A stretch of DNA of 64,000 nucleotides from Exiguobacterium sp. s48 (GTDB lineage: Bacteria > Bacillota > Bacilli > Exiguobacteriales > Exiguobacteriaceae). Shown here piece by piece: positions 8,445-16,549 of this stretch. How positions within the stretch are numbered: the first letter of the stretch is position 1; every line of letters begins with the position of its first letter. The position numbers and the translations under genes were made by a program. The notes under the pieces were generated by a model. That model did no database searches. It worked only from the letters and a program-made list of their open reading frames with translations, and had not been told where the DNA came from. Location: positions 1,736,001 through 1,800,000 of the forward strand of contig NZ_JACSKC010000001.1 of the NCBI RefSeq assembly GCF_018617395.1. The letters are read 5' to 3'.

Positions 8445-9119
8445 TCATTTCGTAAACCGTTCAACCTCATCTGTCATGATGGCTGAAACCGGTATCGGAG
8501 GCAGGTCCTTCACATCGTTAATCGTATAGAGACGTGTCTCCAGTGTCGTACGAAGCATCTGTTCCCATGCACTTGATCCGATAAATTCAGCCTGTGCGTG
8601 AATCGCCTCGGCCCGAATCGTTTCAGCGAATGAGACGGTGTCCGCCTCACCCGTAAGTGTCAACACTGCAAGCCGAGCGTGCGGGGCCACATCCCGCATC
8701 CGGACGAGTGTCTCTCGGTTGAACGAGGAGAACACGACACGGTCACCGAGTTCAAACTCGTCAACAGCGAGCCAAGCGAGTCGTTCGATTCCCGGATACG
8801 CATATTGGTCCGTCTTCAATTCAATGTTCAGGGTGACGTCACTCCGTTCGATCAAGCCGAGCACTTCTTCTAACGTCGGAATGCGTTCATAGCCGTCAAT
8901 CTTCAACTGACGAAGCTCTTGAAGCGTCATGTCTTTCACCCATCCGGTCCCGTCTGTCGTCCGGTCGACGGTCTCGTCATGAATGACGACGAGGCGACCG
9001 TCCTTCGATAGCTGAACATCCAGCTCAATCCCATCTACGTATGGGAGAGCCGCCTCGAACGCAGATAATGTATTTTCCGGGTAATTGGCGCTATAGCCGC
9101 GATGTGCGTAAATCAACAT
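8445..9119 (-). CDS. ugpQ: Glycerophosphodiester phosphodiesterase
   Basis: 224 residues from the ATG at 9119, which lies 1 nt after the ugpB stop codon; an upstream in-frame start at 9158 would run into ugpB and truncate nothing useful. The GDPD signature is clear: AHRGYSANYPENT near the N-terminus, GIELDVQLSKDG with the metal-binding Glu/Asp pair, and VVIHDETVDRTTDGTG. The enzyme hydrolyses glycerophosphodiesters to glycerol-3-phosphate and an alcohol. No signal peptide is visible, so it should act in the cytoplasm on imported substrate. It is the last gene of the glpP-ugpCAEB-ugpQ operon, which fits uptake followed by hydrolysis. Confidence 0.9.
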   Translation of the reverse strand: MLIYAHRGYSANYPENTLSAFEAALPYVDGIELDVQLSKDGRLVVIHDETVDRTTDGTGWVKDMTLQELRQLKIDGYERIPTLEEVLGLIERSDVTLNIELKTDQYAYPGIERLAWLAVDEFELGDRVVFSSFNRETLVRMRDVAPHARLAVLTLTGEADTVSFAETIRAEAIHAQAEFIGSSAWEQMLRTTLETRLYTINDVKDLPPIPVSAIMTDEVERFTK

Positions 9120-9120
9120 C

Positions 9121-10428
9121 TCACTGCCCCAAGGTGGAAGTCGTCTCATCGGCCGCACGTTTCAATGCCTCTTCGACCGACACGCCTTGATACAAGCTCT
9201 CCATCGCATTGACGACACTTTGACGTGATTGTGGGAACGTCGAGATGAGCGCTCCTTGTGTCGCTGGTGATGGTTTCGTCTCACTGAGCTGGTCGACCGT
9301 TACTTTCAATTGTGGATATTTCGCCCACATCTCTTCAACGACCGGTTCATTGTATGCGTCAGGGTTGATGGCGAAGTAGCCTGTGTCGACATGCCACTGA
9401 GCTTGTGCTTCTGTTGATGACACATACTTCATGAATTCCCATGCGCCTTCTTTCGTCTCTTCGGCGATACCATCACCCATCCAAAGTGATGCGCCACCGA
9501 TGACGACGCCTTGACGGTCCGCTTCACTCGGCACTGGTAAGTATGATGCGCCGACTTCAAAGTCCGCGTTGTCTGCGACCGTACGGATCCCTGCTGAAGA
9601 ATCGAGGTACATGGCAACTTTCCCAGATTGGAATGCCGCGCGCATATCGTCCCAGTTCTGACCGACGTTTAAGAACGTCTTCTCGTCATACATCTCTTTG
9701 ATCAAGTTGAACGCATTCTGTCCCTCTTCCCCATCGAACACGGCTTTCGTCGGCTCACCGTTACGTCCATTCTCATTATCGACATACAGCCCACCTTGCG
9801 CAGCCACAAGTTGTTCAAAGAACCATCCATAGTTGAGCATCGTGAAGCCCGTCTGGCCGTCCGTCGTCAACTTTTTCGCCGCCTCTTTCAATTCGTCATA
9901 CGTCCGTGGCGCCTTCTCCGGGTCGAGCCCTACCTTTTTGAACGCATCCTTATTATAGATGAGGACCGGTGTCGATGAGTTGAACGGCATCGAATATTGT
10001 TTCCCATCGACCTGATAGTAACTCAAGATATTCTCTTCCCATACGCTCGTATCAAAATCCTCTTTGTCGATAAACTCTTGAACTGGTGTGATTTTATTCG
10101 AATCGATCATGTATTTCGTCCCGACTTCGAACGTTTGCATGATGGCCGGAGCGTCTTCTGAACCAGCGACCGCATTGAATTTTGTCAGTGCTTCTTCATA
10201 CGTTCCTTGGAAGACCGGTTTGACTTCATAGTCGTCTTGCGAAGCGTTGAACGCATCAACTTGACTGTTTAACGCCGTCTCCAAGTCCCCGCTCATCGCG
10301 TGCCAAAAGACAACCTCTGTCTTTCCATCTTCTGTCGTCGCCGCCACCGGTGCCGCTTCTTCACTGCCACATGCCCCGAGTAATAATACCGAACTTGCCA
10401 ATCCTGCGAATAATCCTAACTTTTTCAT
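9121..10428 (-). CDS. ugpB: ABC transporter substrate-binding lipoprotein, UgpB-like
   Basis: 435 residues with a lipoprotein signal (lipobox LGAC, Cys20) and the periplasmic-binding fold of family 1: VVFWHAMSGDLETALNSQVDAFN near the start, SMPFNSSTPVLIYNKDAFKKVGLDP, and GGASLWM. The FWHAMSG and FNSSTP motifs match glycerol-3-phosphate/glycerophosphodiester binders (UgpB) more closely than maltose or sugar binders. Located between the permease ugpE and the phosphodiesterase ugpQ, which supports the substrate call. It should be tethered outside the membrane and deliver ligand to UgpA/UgpE. Confidence 0.85.
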   Translation of the reverse strand: MKKLGLFAGLASSVLLLGACGSEEAAPVAATTEDGKTEVVFWHAMSGDLETALNSQVDAFNASQDDYEVKPVFQGTYEEALTKFNAVAGSEDAPAIMQTFEVGTKYMIDSNKITPVQEFIDKEDFDTSVWEENILSYYQVDGKQYSMPFNSSTPVLIYNKDAFKKVGLDPEKAPRTYDELKEAAKKLTTDGQTGFTMLNYGWFFEQLVAAQGGLYVDNENGRNGEPTKAVFDGEEGQNAFNLIKEMYDEKTFLNVGQNWDDMRAAFQSGKVAMYLDSSAGIRTVADNADFEVGASYLPVPSEADRQGVVIGGASLWMGDGIAEETKEGAWEFMKYVSSTEAQAQWHVDTGYFAINPDAYNEPVVEEMWAKYPQLKVTVDQLSETKPSPATQGALISTFPQSRQSVVNAMESLYQGVSVEEALKRAADETTSTLGQ

Positions 10429-10444
10429 GTGTCATATCCCCCTA

Positions 10445-11254
10445 TTATTTGATAGCGCCTTGCGTCAAACCTTCTTGCAGGTGCTTTTGTCCTGCAAACA
10501 ACAATACGAGTGTCGGAATGATAATCAAGATGACTGCCGCCATGACGACGCCCCAATCCGAGGCGACCTCGTTCGACTGCATCTGTTTGATGCCGATTTG
10601 AACCGTCCGCGCCTGTTCCGTATTCGTGACGAGAAGCGGCCATAAGTACATATTCCAAGTCGTTAAAAAGCTATACACCGACAATGTGACAAGCGGTGTC
10701 TTCGAGACCGGTAAGACGACGTTCCAAAAGAAACGGAAGCGACTAATCCCAGCAATTTGGGACGCCTCGTACATTTCATACGGAATCGTTTTAAACTGTT
10801 GCCGAAGTAAGAATGTCCCGAATGCGAGCGCGAAGAACGGCACCGACAGTCCCCAGACACTATTCAGCCAACCGAGCGACTGAATCGTTAAAAAGTTCGG
10901 TACCATCGTCGCTTCCCATGGCACCATCATCGTCGCCAGGAAGAGCATGAAGATGAGCCCTTTTCCTTTAAAGTCGATGAAGACGAACGCGAATGCCGCG
11001 AGACTCGACAAGACGACCTGTCCAATCATCACGAGGAGCGCCACAATCAGACTGTTGAGCAGGTACGTCATCATCGGGATGCGCTCGAACGCGGCCACAT
11101 AGTTTTCAAATGAAGGCTCACGCGGGAGCAGATGTCCCTGAAGCACTTCCTTCCCGTCCATCAGACTAATTGAAAACGCATAGGCGATCGGAAACAGCAT
11201 GACGACGGCGCTCAAGACGAGTAAGACATATACGCCAACATTCCGTAGTCTCAT
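10445..11254 (-). CDS. ugpE: ABC transporter permease, UgpE-like
   Basis: 269 residues with six predicted membrane helices and the cytoplasmic EAA loop (EASQIAGISRFRFFWNVVLPVSKTP) that docks the ATPase. It belongs to the MalG/UgpE permease family. The start codon overlaps the ugpA stop codon by 4 bp, so translation is probably coupled and the two permeases form the heterodimeric channel. The C-terminus ends with the family-typical QKHLQEGLTQGAIK tail. Substrate inferred from UgpB, UgpQ and GlpP in the same operon. Confidence 0.85.
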   Translation of the reverse strand: MRLRNVGVYVLLVLSAVVMLFPIAYAFSISLMDGKEVLQGHLLPREPSFENYVAAFERIPMMTYLLNSLIVALLVMIGQVVLSSLAAFAFVFIDFKGKGLIFMLFLATMMVPWEATMVPNFLTIQSLGWLNSVWGLSVPFFALAFGTFLLRQQFKTIPYEMYEASQIAGISRFRFFWNVVLPVSKTPLVTLSVYSFLTTWNMYLWPLLVTNTEQARTVQIGIKQMQSNEVASDWGVVMAAVILIIIPTLVLLFAGQKHLQEGLTQGAIK

Positions 11255-12156
11255 TGGTAATGCACCTTCCTTTCGACCAATTTAAATTGGAGCCATGTCA
11301 ACAAAAGGACGGCGATAAATAAGAGCACGGCCTGTGCACTGGCGCTGCCGACGTTATAGTTGATGAACGCATCTTTGTAAATGGCATAGACGATGACATT
11401 CGTCGCATTCGTCGGTCCACCTTTCGTCAATAAATCAATCTGCCCGAACGTCTGGAAGGCATTGATGAGCGAGATGATCCCGACGAAGAAGAGTGTCGGT
11501 GACAACATCGGGATGGTGATGGCGCGGAGCTGTGTCCAATAGCTCGTCCCAGCAATGTCCGCACTCTCATACAACGTTCGGTCAATGTTTTGCAGACCAC
11601 CGAGTAGAATCAAGAACGTGAAGCCGATGTTCATCCAAACGGTCGCAAGTGACACGGAAAGGAGCGCATACTGTGGATCGAGGAGCCACTGCACGCCGCT
11701 CGCACCAATTGCCTCGAGGAATCGGTTGAAGATACCGATTGACGGATTGTACATGAACATCCAAATGACAGATGATGCCGCGACGCTCATCCCCATCGTC
11801 GCCGAGAACGCCGTCCGAAAGATGCCAATACCCTTCAGTTTCTCATTGGCAAGGAGTGCGAGACCGAGCGCGATGAGAATTGTGAGCGGGACCGTCAAGA
11901 GGACGAAGCCGACCGTCGCTTGGATGCTTTGCCAAAACGCGGCACTTGTGAACAGATGGCTATAGTGACCGACTCCTACAAATTCGAGTGGTGTCCCTTG
12001 CGTGTCCGTCCGAAAGAAACTTAAGTACATCGTCCGAAGAAGCGGATAGACGAGAAAGACACCGAATAAGATGATGGACGGGGACAAATACAACAGCCCG
12101 CTCACCGCATCCGTCAATCTCGCTCGAACTTTTTGTCTCGGTAAAGCGACCGTCAT
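11251..12156 (-). CDS. ugpA: ABC transporter permease, UgpA-like
   Basis: 301 residues, six helices, with an EAA loop (ESADIAGTSYWTQLRAITIP) and the family-typical TKGGPTNATNVIVYAIYKDAF segment. Matches the MalF/UgpA family. Four-bp overlaps connect it with ugpC upstream and ugpE downstream, so the three are likely co-translated. Together with UgpE it forms the membrane channel of the transporter. Confidence 0.85.
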   Translation of the reverse strand: MTVALPRQKVRARLTDAVSGLLYLSPSIILFGVFLVYPLLRTMYLSFFRTDTQGTPLEFVGVGHYSHLFTSAAFWQSIQATVGFVLLTVPLTILIALGLALLANEKLKGIGIFRTAFSATMGMSVAASSVIWMFMYNPSIGIFNRFLEAIGASGVQWLLDPQYALLSVSLATVWMNIGFTFLILLGGLQNIDRTLYESADIAGTSYWTQLRAITIPMLSPTLFFVGIISLINAFQTFGQIDLLTKGGPTNATNVIVYAIYKDAFINYNVGSASAQAVLLFIAVLLLTWLQFKLVERKVHYQ

Positions 12157-13244
12157 TGGAACACCTCCAACGCCTCAAACAGCTTCGGCTGTCGTGGCTC
12201 GATGCGATGCCCGTTCGTATCAAATAGCGACATCTGTTTCGGATCCACATAACACGCCACTTTTTCGCCGACCGTAAGCGGCCATTGTCCCGGCCATTTC
12301 GCCAACCATTCATTTCCTCCGACATCGAAGGCGAGAATCGTTTCGGTCCCGAGCACCTCGATGTTTTTCAACTCTGCATAAAATGTCACATCTTCGTCCG
12401 CCGGTTTAATTTGTTCTGGACGGACACCAAGTGTCGCCTGTGGTACTTCCGTCAAGGCATTTGGGTGGAATATGCGACCGTCCGATGCCATCCAGCCTTT
12501 TTCTTGTCGTGTGACCTCGACTAGGTTCATTGGAGGCGACCCGATGAAAGAAGCGACGAACGTGTTCGCCGGTTTGTTATATAAGTCGAGCGGCTTTCCG
12601 ACTTGTTGGACTTCGCCTTCATTGAGAAGCATGATCCGGTCCGCCATCGTCATCGCCTCGACTTGGTCGTGAGTGACATAAATCATCGTCAGTCCGAGTT
12701 TTCGTTGTAACTGGCGAATCTCTGAGCGCATCTTTGCCCGTAATTTCGCGTCCAAGTTCGAAAGTGGCTCATCCATCAGACAAATCGGTGCCTCGGTCAC
12801 GATGGCCCGTGCCAAAGCGACACGTTGTCTTTGACCACCCGATAACTCACGTGGCTTCCGTTTTAAATAATCGGTAAGTCCAAGTGTCTCGGCCGCCTGG
12901 AGGCAACGCTCTCGCTGTTCAAGCTTCGTCAGTCCTTTCGTATGTAGACCGAACGTGATATTTTTTTCAACCGTCATATGTGGGTAGAGGGCATAGTTTT
13001 GGAATACCATCGACAAGTGACGCTCACTCGGCTTCATCCCGTTGGCCGCTACCCCATCGATACGAAGCGTGCCGCTTGTGATGGATTCGAGCCCGGCAAT
13101 CATCCGAAGCATCGTACTCTTCCCGCAACCGGATGGTCCGACGAGTGCGAAAAATTCACCTGCTTCAATTGTCACGTCAATCCCTCGAATGACTTCCGTC
13201 TCCCCGAATGATTTTGTCAGTTGTTGTAACTGTATTGATTTCAT
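12153..13244 (-). CDS. ugpC: ABC transporter ATP-binding subunit, UgpC/MsmX type
   Basis: 363 residues from ATG 13244, which has an AAGGAGGAATT ribosome site; a longer in-frame start at 13277 has none. It carries Walker A (GPSGCGKST), Q-loop, signature LSGGQRQRVALARAI, Walker B (CLMDEPLSNLD), the H-loop THDQ, and a C-terminal TOBE/regulatory domain (LGVRPEQI). ATPases of this family energise carbohydrate and glycerol-3-phosphate importers and may serve several of them. Its start overlaps the glpP stop by 4 bp. Confidence 0.9.
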   Translation of the reverse strand: MKSIQLQQLTKSFGETEVIRGIDVTIEAGEFFALVGPSGCGKSTMLRMIAGLESITSGTLRIDGVAANGMKPSERHLSMVFQNYALYPHMTVEKNITFGLHTKGLTKLEQRERCLQAAETLGLTDYLKRKPRELSGGQRQRVALARAIVTEAPICLMDEPLSNLDAKLRAKMRSEIRQLQRKLGLTMIYVTHDQVEAMTMADRIMLLNEGEVQQVGKPLDLYNKPANTFVASFIGSPPMNLVEVTRQEKGWMASDGRIFHPNALTEVPQATLGVRPEQIKPADEDVTFYAELKNIEVLGTETILAFDVGGNEWLAKWPGQWPLTVGEKVACYVDPKQMSLFDTNGHRIEPRQPKLFEALEVFQ

Positions 13245-13837
13245 GCTAATTCCTCCTTCTGACTTTGTACGTTCCAAAGTCGTTCATCCCCGGTCGATAC
13301 GGCGAATGCCCCATGATCGAGGGCGCGATGCACATCAATCGGTTGACGAATCATGCCACCCGTCACAATCGGAAAGGAGACTTCCTGGGAAATCTTCTCG
13401 ACCACGCTCGGAATCAGACCCGGCATGAGTTCAATCGCATCCGGTTGTTGCGCCTCGGCGAGCTTGAGCCCACTCGTGACAGCATCGGAGTCGACGAGAA
13501 AGAGTCGTTGTACCGTCAAGAGCCCCGCTCGCTTCGCATGCTGGAGCACGGATGCTTTCGTCGTGACAATCCCATCGGCGCCGACACGTTTGGCGAGGTA
13601 ATCGATCCCGTCCCGGTCGAGGCTGATCCCATTGATTCGCTCGGCGTGGAGGAAGACCGTTCGATTCTCTCGCTTCAAGTGCGCCACATAGCGGTCGAGT
13701 GTACTGAGCGTTCCCATCATGAGAAACGTCGTCGTCACATCCGTCCGTAAAAACGCCTCGATTTGTTTTGGACTTTTGATGGAGGCAATCATCCGTTCTT
13801 GTCCGATTCGTGCAATCGCTTCATTCACTTGAATCAT
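13241..13837 (-). CDS. glpP: Glycerol-3-phosphate-responsive antiterminator
   Basis: 198 residues matching GlpP along its length (MIASIKSPKQIEAFLRTD, FLHAERINGISLDRDG, DAIELMPGLIPSVVEKI, PIVTGGMIRQPIDVHRAL). In B. subtilis GlpP binds glycerol-3-phosphate and the leader RNA of glp genes, preventing formation of a terminator. Here it is the first gene of the ugp operon and is itself preceded by a leader terminator, so it probably controls its own operon. In B. subtilis the GlpP targets are glpFK, glpD and glpQ/T. No such genes are in the window. Confidence 0.93.
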   Translation of the reverse strand: MIQVNEAIARIGQERMIASIKSPKQIEAFLRTDVTTTFLMMGTLSTLDRYVAHLKRENRTVFLHAERINGISLDRDGIDYLAKRVGADGIVTTKASVLQHAKRAGLLTVQRLFLVDSDAVTSGLKLAEAQQPDAIELMPGLIPSVVEKISQEVSFPIVTGGMIRQPIDVHRALDHGAFAVSTGDERLWNVQSQKEELA

Positions 13838-13847
13838 CCTTTCTTGA

Positions 13848-13900
13848 AAAAAAGGACCAACAGAAACGACACGTCATCGACGTACGGGCTTCTGTTGGTC
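13848..13900 (-). promoter_or_regulatory. Leader terminator / GlpP antitermination target
   Basis: On the minus strand, arms ACCAACAGAA and TTCTGTTGGT (plus orientation 13857-13866 and 13891-13900) enclose a second small dyad and are followed by seven U residues, ending 10 bp before the glpP start. A strong intrinsic terminator directly before the first gene of an antiterminator operon is the expected arrangement for GlpP control. The promoter should lie between about 13901 and 14017; a weak candidate is TTTGCG-N17-TTACAA on the minus strand. Confidence 0.75.
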
Positions 13901-14017
13901 TCTCAAAGGTTCTACCGGTAACTATTCACTTGGAGTGAGGGGGTCTCACAGCTCCTATCGTAACGAACGATTGTAAAGACACGATAAAGGAATCGCAAAG
14001 TTTCATGAAGAGAACGT

Positions 14018-14044
14018 AAAAAAACCGATTCACGGGGAATCGGT
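14018..14044 (-). terminator. Intrinsic terminator after photolyase gene
   Basis: ACCGATT / AATCGGT arms contain the stop codon region of the photolyase gene and are followed on the minus strand by seven U residues. Confidence 0.8.
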
Positions 14045-15511
14045 CAACGTCTGTTCGGCTTTCGCTAAGATGTCGGCTTTCACGTCATCATCCCGTCCCC
14101 GCCAATTGCGGACCATCATCTTCATCCGCTGGTTTTTCGAGAATCGTTCTTCGTGACGATCGATGAACCGCCAATAGAGGGCGTTGAACGGACAGGCGTC
14201 GTCTTCTGTCGTATGTTTTGGGTTGTATGGGCAACCCCGACAGTAGTCACTCATCCGGTCGATATATTTCCCGGAAGCGACATACGGTTTTGTGGCGAGC
14301 TTTCCACCGTCCGCATGAAGGGCCATCCCAAGAACGTTCGGTAAGACGACCCAGTCATAGGCATCGATATACATCTCGTTGAACCAGTCGCTCGTCTGCT
14401 TCGGATTAATCTCGAAAAGGGTCGCATAGTTTCCGAGTACCATCAGTCGCTGGATATGATGATTGTGAGCATGCGCGACGACCGGTTTCAAACTTTGATG
14501 CAGACAGTTCAACTCCGTCTTCGCATCCCAGAAGAAGGACGGTAAGTCGCGTTCATGTTTGAACGTGTTCACGTCTTCATAACCGGGCATGACAGCGAGA
14601 TAGACGGCGCGCATATATTCCCGCCAACCAAGGATTTGCCGGACGAATCCTTCAATCGACGATAGAGGGGCGTCGGCCTGACATGCCGCATCAACGACTT
14701 CTCGCGGTGTCAATAGACCGATATTGATGGCAGCCGACAACAGGCTGTGCGACATCTCCGGCTCATCCGTCATCATCGCATCTTGATACGGACCGAACGA
14801 CTCAAGTCGTTCTTCCACGAACCGTTTCAGGGCACGTCTTGCCTCGGAATGGGTGACCGGCCAGTGAAATGGGGTTGATTCCCCCGGATGATCCGAGAAT
14901 GTCGACTCGACCTTTTCGATGACGTCTTTCGTGATGGGATCCGGACGAAAATGGATGGCGGACGGAAACGATAGACCTTCTTTCGGCGGCTTTCGGTTAT
15001 CCGCATCGAATGACCATTTCCCACCTTGAGGCTTCCCATCTTCGAGCAAGACATCGAATCGCTTCCGCATGTGACGATAAAAACGATCCATTCGCCACGG
15101 CTCACTGCCGAGTGTCTCGGTCGCTTCTTCTTTTGATAAGTAGAAGAGCGGGACATCCGTATGTTCGACCAGTTTATACTTCTTCCCGAATTGTTTCAGT
15201 TTTTTCGCCATCGGTTCATCCGTGACGGCGGTGACATGAATTTCGTCCGGATTGTACTGTTTCACATGGTTGTCCCATGCCTCTTGGAACGAATCCGCCT
15301 CATGGTAATCCACAGTATATCCTTTTTTGCGCAGTTCTTCCGCAAAGTGGCGCATCGCAGAGAAGATGAGGACGAGCTTTTGTTTATGGTACGGACGCCA
15401 TGTTGCGCGTGATGTCGCCTCAATCATAACGATGACGTCATCTTCCTTCATATCCTTCAGCATCGCAAGCTCGTGCGAGAGTTGATTGCCGAGTATCCAA
15501 AATGAACGCAT
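14030..15511 (-). CDS. Iron-sulfur prokaryotic photolyase / cryptochrome (FeS-BCP)
   Basis: 493 residues of the deoxyribodipyrimidine photolyase-related family. An N-terminal Rossmann antenna domain (FWILGNQLSHE) is followed by the helical FAD domain. Cys336, Cys424, Cys427 and Cys440 are spaced 88, 3 and 13 residues apart, the same spacing as the four [4Fe-4S] ligands of Agrobacterium PhrB, a (6-4) photolyase. HNHHIQRLMVLGNY matches the flavin-site region of that family. It should repair UV-induced (6-4) photoproducts using blue light. It is a single-gene unit: its own AAAGGAG ribosome site and terminator, divergent from a methyltransferase gene. Confidence 0.9.
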   Translation of the reverse strand: MRSFWILGNQLSHELAMLKDMKEDDVIVMIEATSRATWRPYHKQKLVLIFSAMRHFAEELRKKGYTVDYHEADSFQEAWDNHVKQYNPDEIHVTAVTDEPMAKKLKQFGKKYKLVEHTDVPLFYLSKEEATETLGSEPWRMDRFYRHMRKRFDVLLEDGKPQGGKWSFDADNRKPPKEGLSFPSAIHFRPDPITKDVIEKVESTFSDHPGESTPFHWPVTHSEARRALKRFVEERLESFGPYQDAMMTDEPEMSHSLLSAAINIGLLTPREVVDAACQADAPLSSIEGFVRQILGWREYMRAVYLAVMPGYEDVNTFKHERDLPSFFWDAKTELNCLHQSLKPVVAHAHNHHIQRLMVLGNYATLFEINPKQTSDWFNEMYIDAYDWVVLPNVLGMALHADGGKLATKPYVASGKYIDRMSDYCRGCPYNPKHTTEDDACPFNALYWRFIDRHEERFSKNQRMKMMVRNWRGRDDDVKADILAKAEQTLTDSP

Positions 15512-15575
15512 GTTGTTGACTCCTTTATCTCATCAATATGCTACAATCGAGCTACTTTCAAAGTGAGGTGATAGT

Positions 15576-16205
15576 ATGTTCCCACAAGTGTTCAAAAACT
15601 GGGTGGACAGTCAATATGAAAATCCACGCGGTCCCGTCGGAAAATATATCGGGGAAAAGATGGTGCGCCAACATCGCATCGAAGTTGAGTGGACAATCGA
15701 ACAGTTACAGATACATCCAAATGCCACCGTTCTCGAGCTCGGATGTGGGGCCGGTGATGCGATGGCTACGATTCGCCATAAACGTGATGATGTGTCCGTG
15801 ATTGGGCTCGATCGCTCAAAGACAATCATTCATTCAGCACGAAAACGAAATGAAGCATCTATTCAAACAGGACGTGCTTATTTCATTCAAGGAGATCTGC
15901 ATCAACTTGAAGTGGTAGACGCATCCGTCAATCACGTGTTTAGCATTCACACGCTATATTTTTGGGAAGAGATCACGACCGTCCTGTCTGAAATCGAACG
16001 TGTCTTGAAACCGAATGGCACATTTGTTATCACGTACTGTGATGGAAAAGGTGATGTCGAGTGGACCACCATTTCCGATATGGTTCAGGATCGATTTATT
16101 CCTGAAGCGATAAACCTCGGATTTGAGGATGTGTCGGTACAACGCGGACCGAACTCCCGTGATTATCATACGGTCGCCGTGAAAGGAAGAAAGTCGGAGA
16201 AGTGA
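15576..16205 (+). CDS. Class I SAM-dependent methyltransferase
   Basis: 209 residues with the SAM-binding motif I VLELGCGAGDAM, acidic loop GLDRSKTII, and post-I motif HQLEVVDASVNHVFSIHTLYFWEE, typical of Methyltransf_11/UbiE-like enzymes. The substrate cannot be read from the sequence. GAGGTGA lies 6-7 nt before the ATG. The gene diverges from the photolyase and ends in a hairpin shared with the next, convergent gene. Confidence 0.85.
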   Translation: MFPQVFKNWVDSQYENPRGPVGKYIGEKMVRQHRIEVEWTIEQLQIHPNATVLELGCGAGDAMATIRHKRDDVSVIGLDRSKTIIHSARKRNEASIQTGRAYFIQGDLHQLEVVDASVNHVFSIHTLYFWEEITTVLSEIERVLKPNGTFVITYCDGKGDVEWTTISDMVQDRFIPEAINLGFEDVSVQRGPNSRDYHTVAVKGRKSEK

Positions 16206-16225
16206 CTCATCCCCGACTTCTCCGT
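16190..16225. terminator. Bidirectional terminator containing both stop codons
   Basis: CGGAGAAGT and ACTTCTCCG arms flank a 12-nt loop that holds the stop codons of both convergent genes. No long U tract is present. Confidence 0.6.
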
Positions 16226-16485
16226 GTCAACGTCAATCCGCCAAATCCACTGATGACGGCAATGTAAAATCCTAAATCATAGAACCAGCCGGTATTGTTC
16301 ACTTCATACACGCGGTACGTTTCATTGAACAATCCTAAAATGAGTGACACCGGCGCAATCCATCCGTGCCAGATGCCCCAGAAAAAGCCTGCCGGATCCG
16401 TCGTGTACGTCCCGTCTCCGGGTACACAGCCGCCGAGTAATGTGACGAGCGTCAACATCATGAATATGATTCCAATTCGTTTCAT
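16207..16485 (-). CDS. Small conserved membrane lipoprotein, unknown function
   Basis: 92 residues: lipoprotein-type signal with lipobox LGGC (Cys20), then two hydrophobic segments around GFFWGIWHGWIAPVSLILGLF and YDLGFYIAVISGFGGL. The FFWGIWHGWIAP stretch is characteristic of a widespread family of small hypothetical proteins in Bacteria; I know of no function for it. AGGAGG lies 8 nt before the ATG. It follows the C45 hydrolase gene, with that gene's terminator between, so it is probably a separate unit. Confidence 0.7.
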   Translation of the reverse strand: MKRIGIIFMMLTLVTLLGGCVPGDGTYTTDPAGFFWGIWHGWIAPVSLILGLFNETYRVYEVNNTGWFYDLGFYIAVISGFGGLTLTRRSRG

Positions 16486-16522
16486 CGTTCATCCCTCCTG
16501 TAATGTGTATTCCCGATTATCG

Positions 16523-16549
16523 AAAAAAAGCACTGACAAACGTCAGCGC
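16523..16549 (-). terminator. Intrinsic terminator after C45-type hydrolase
   Basis: GCACTGAC / GTCAGCGC arms with one wobble pair; the minus strand continues with seven U residues. The stop codon of the gene lies in the 5' arm. Confidence 0.75.
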
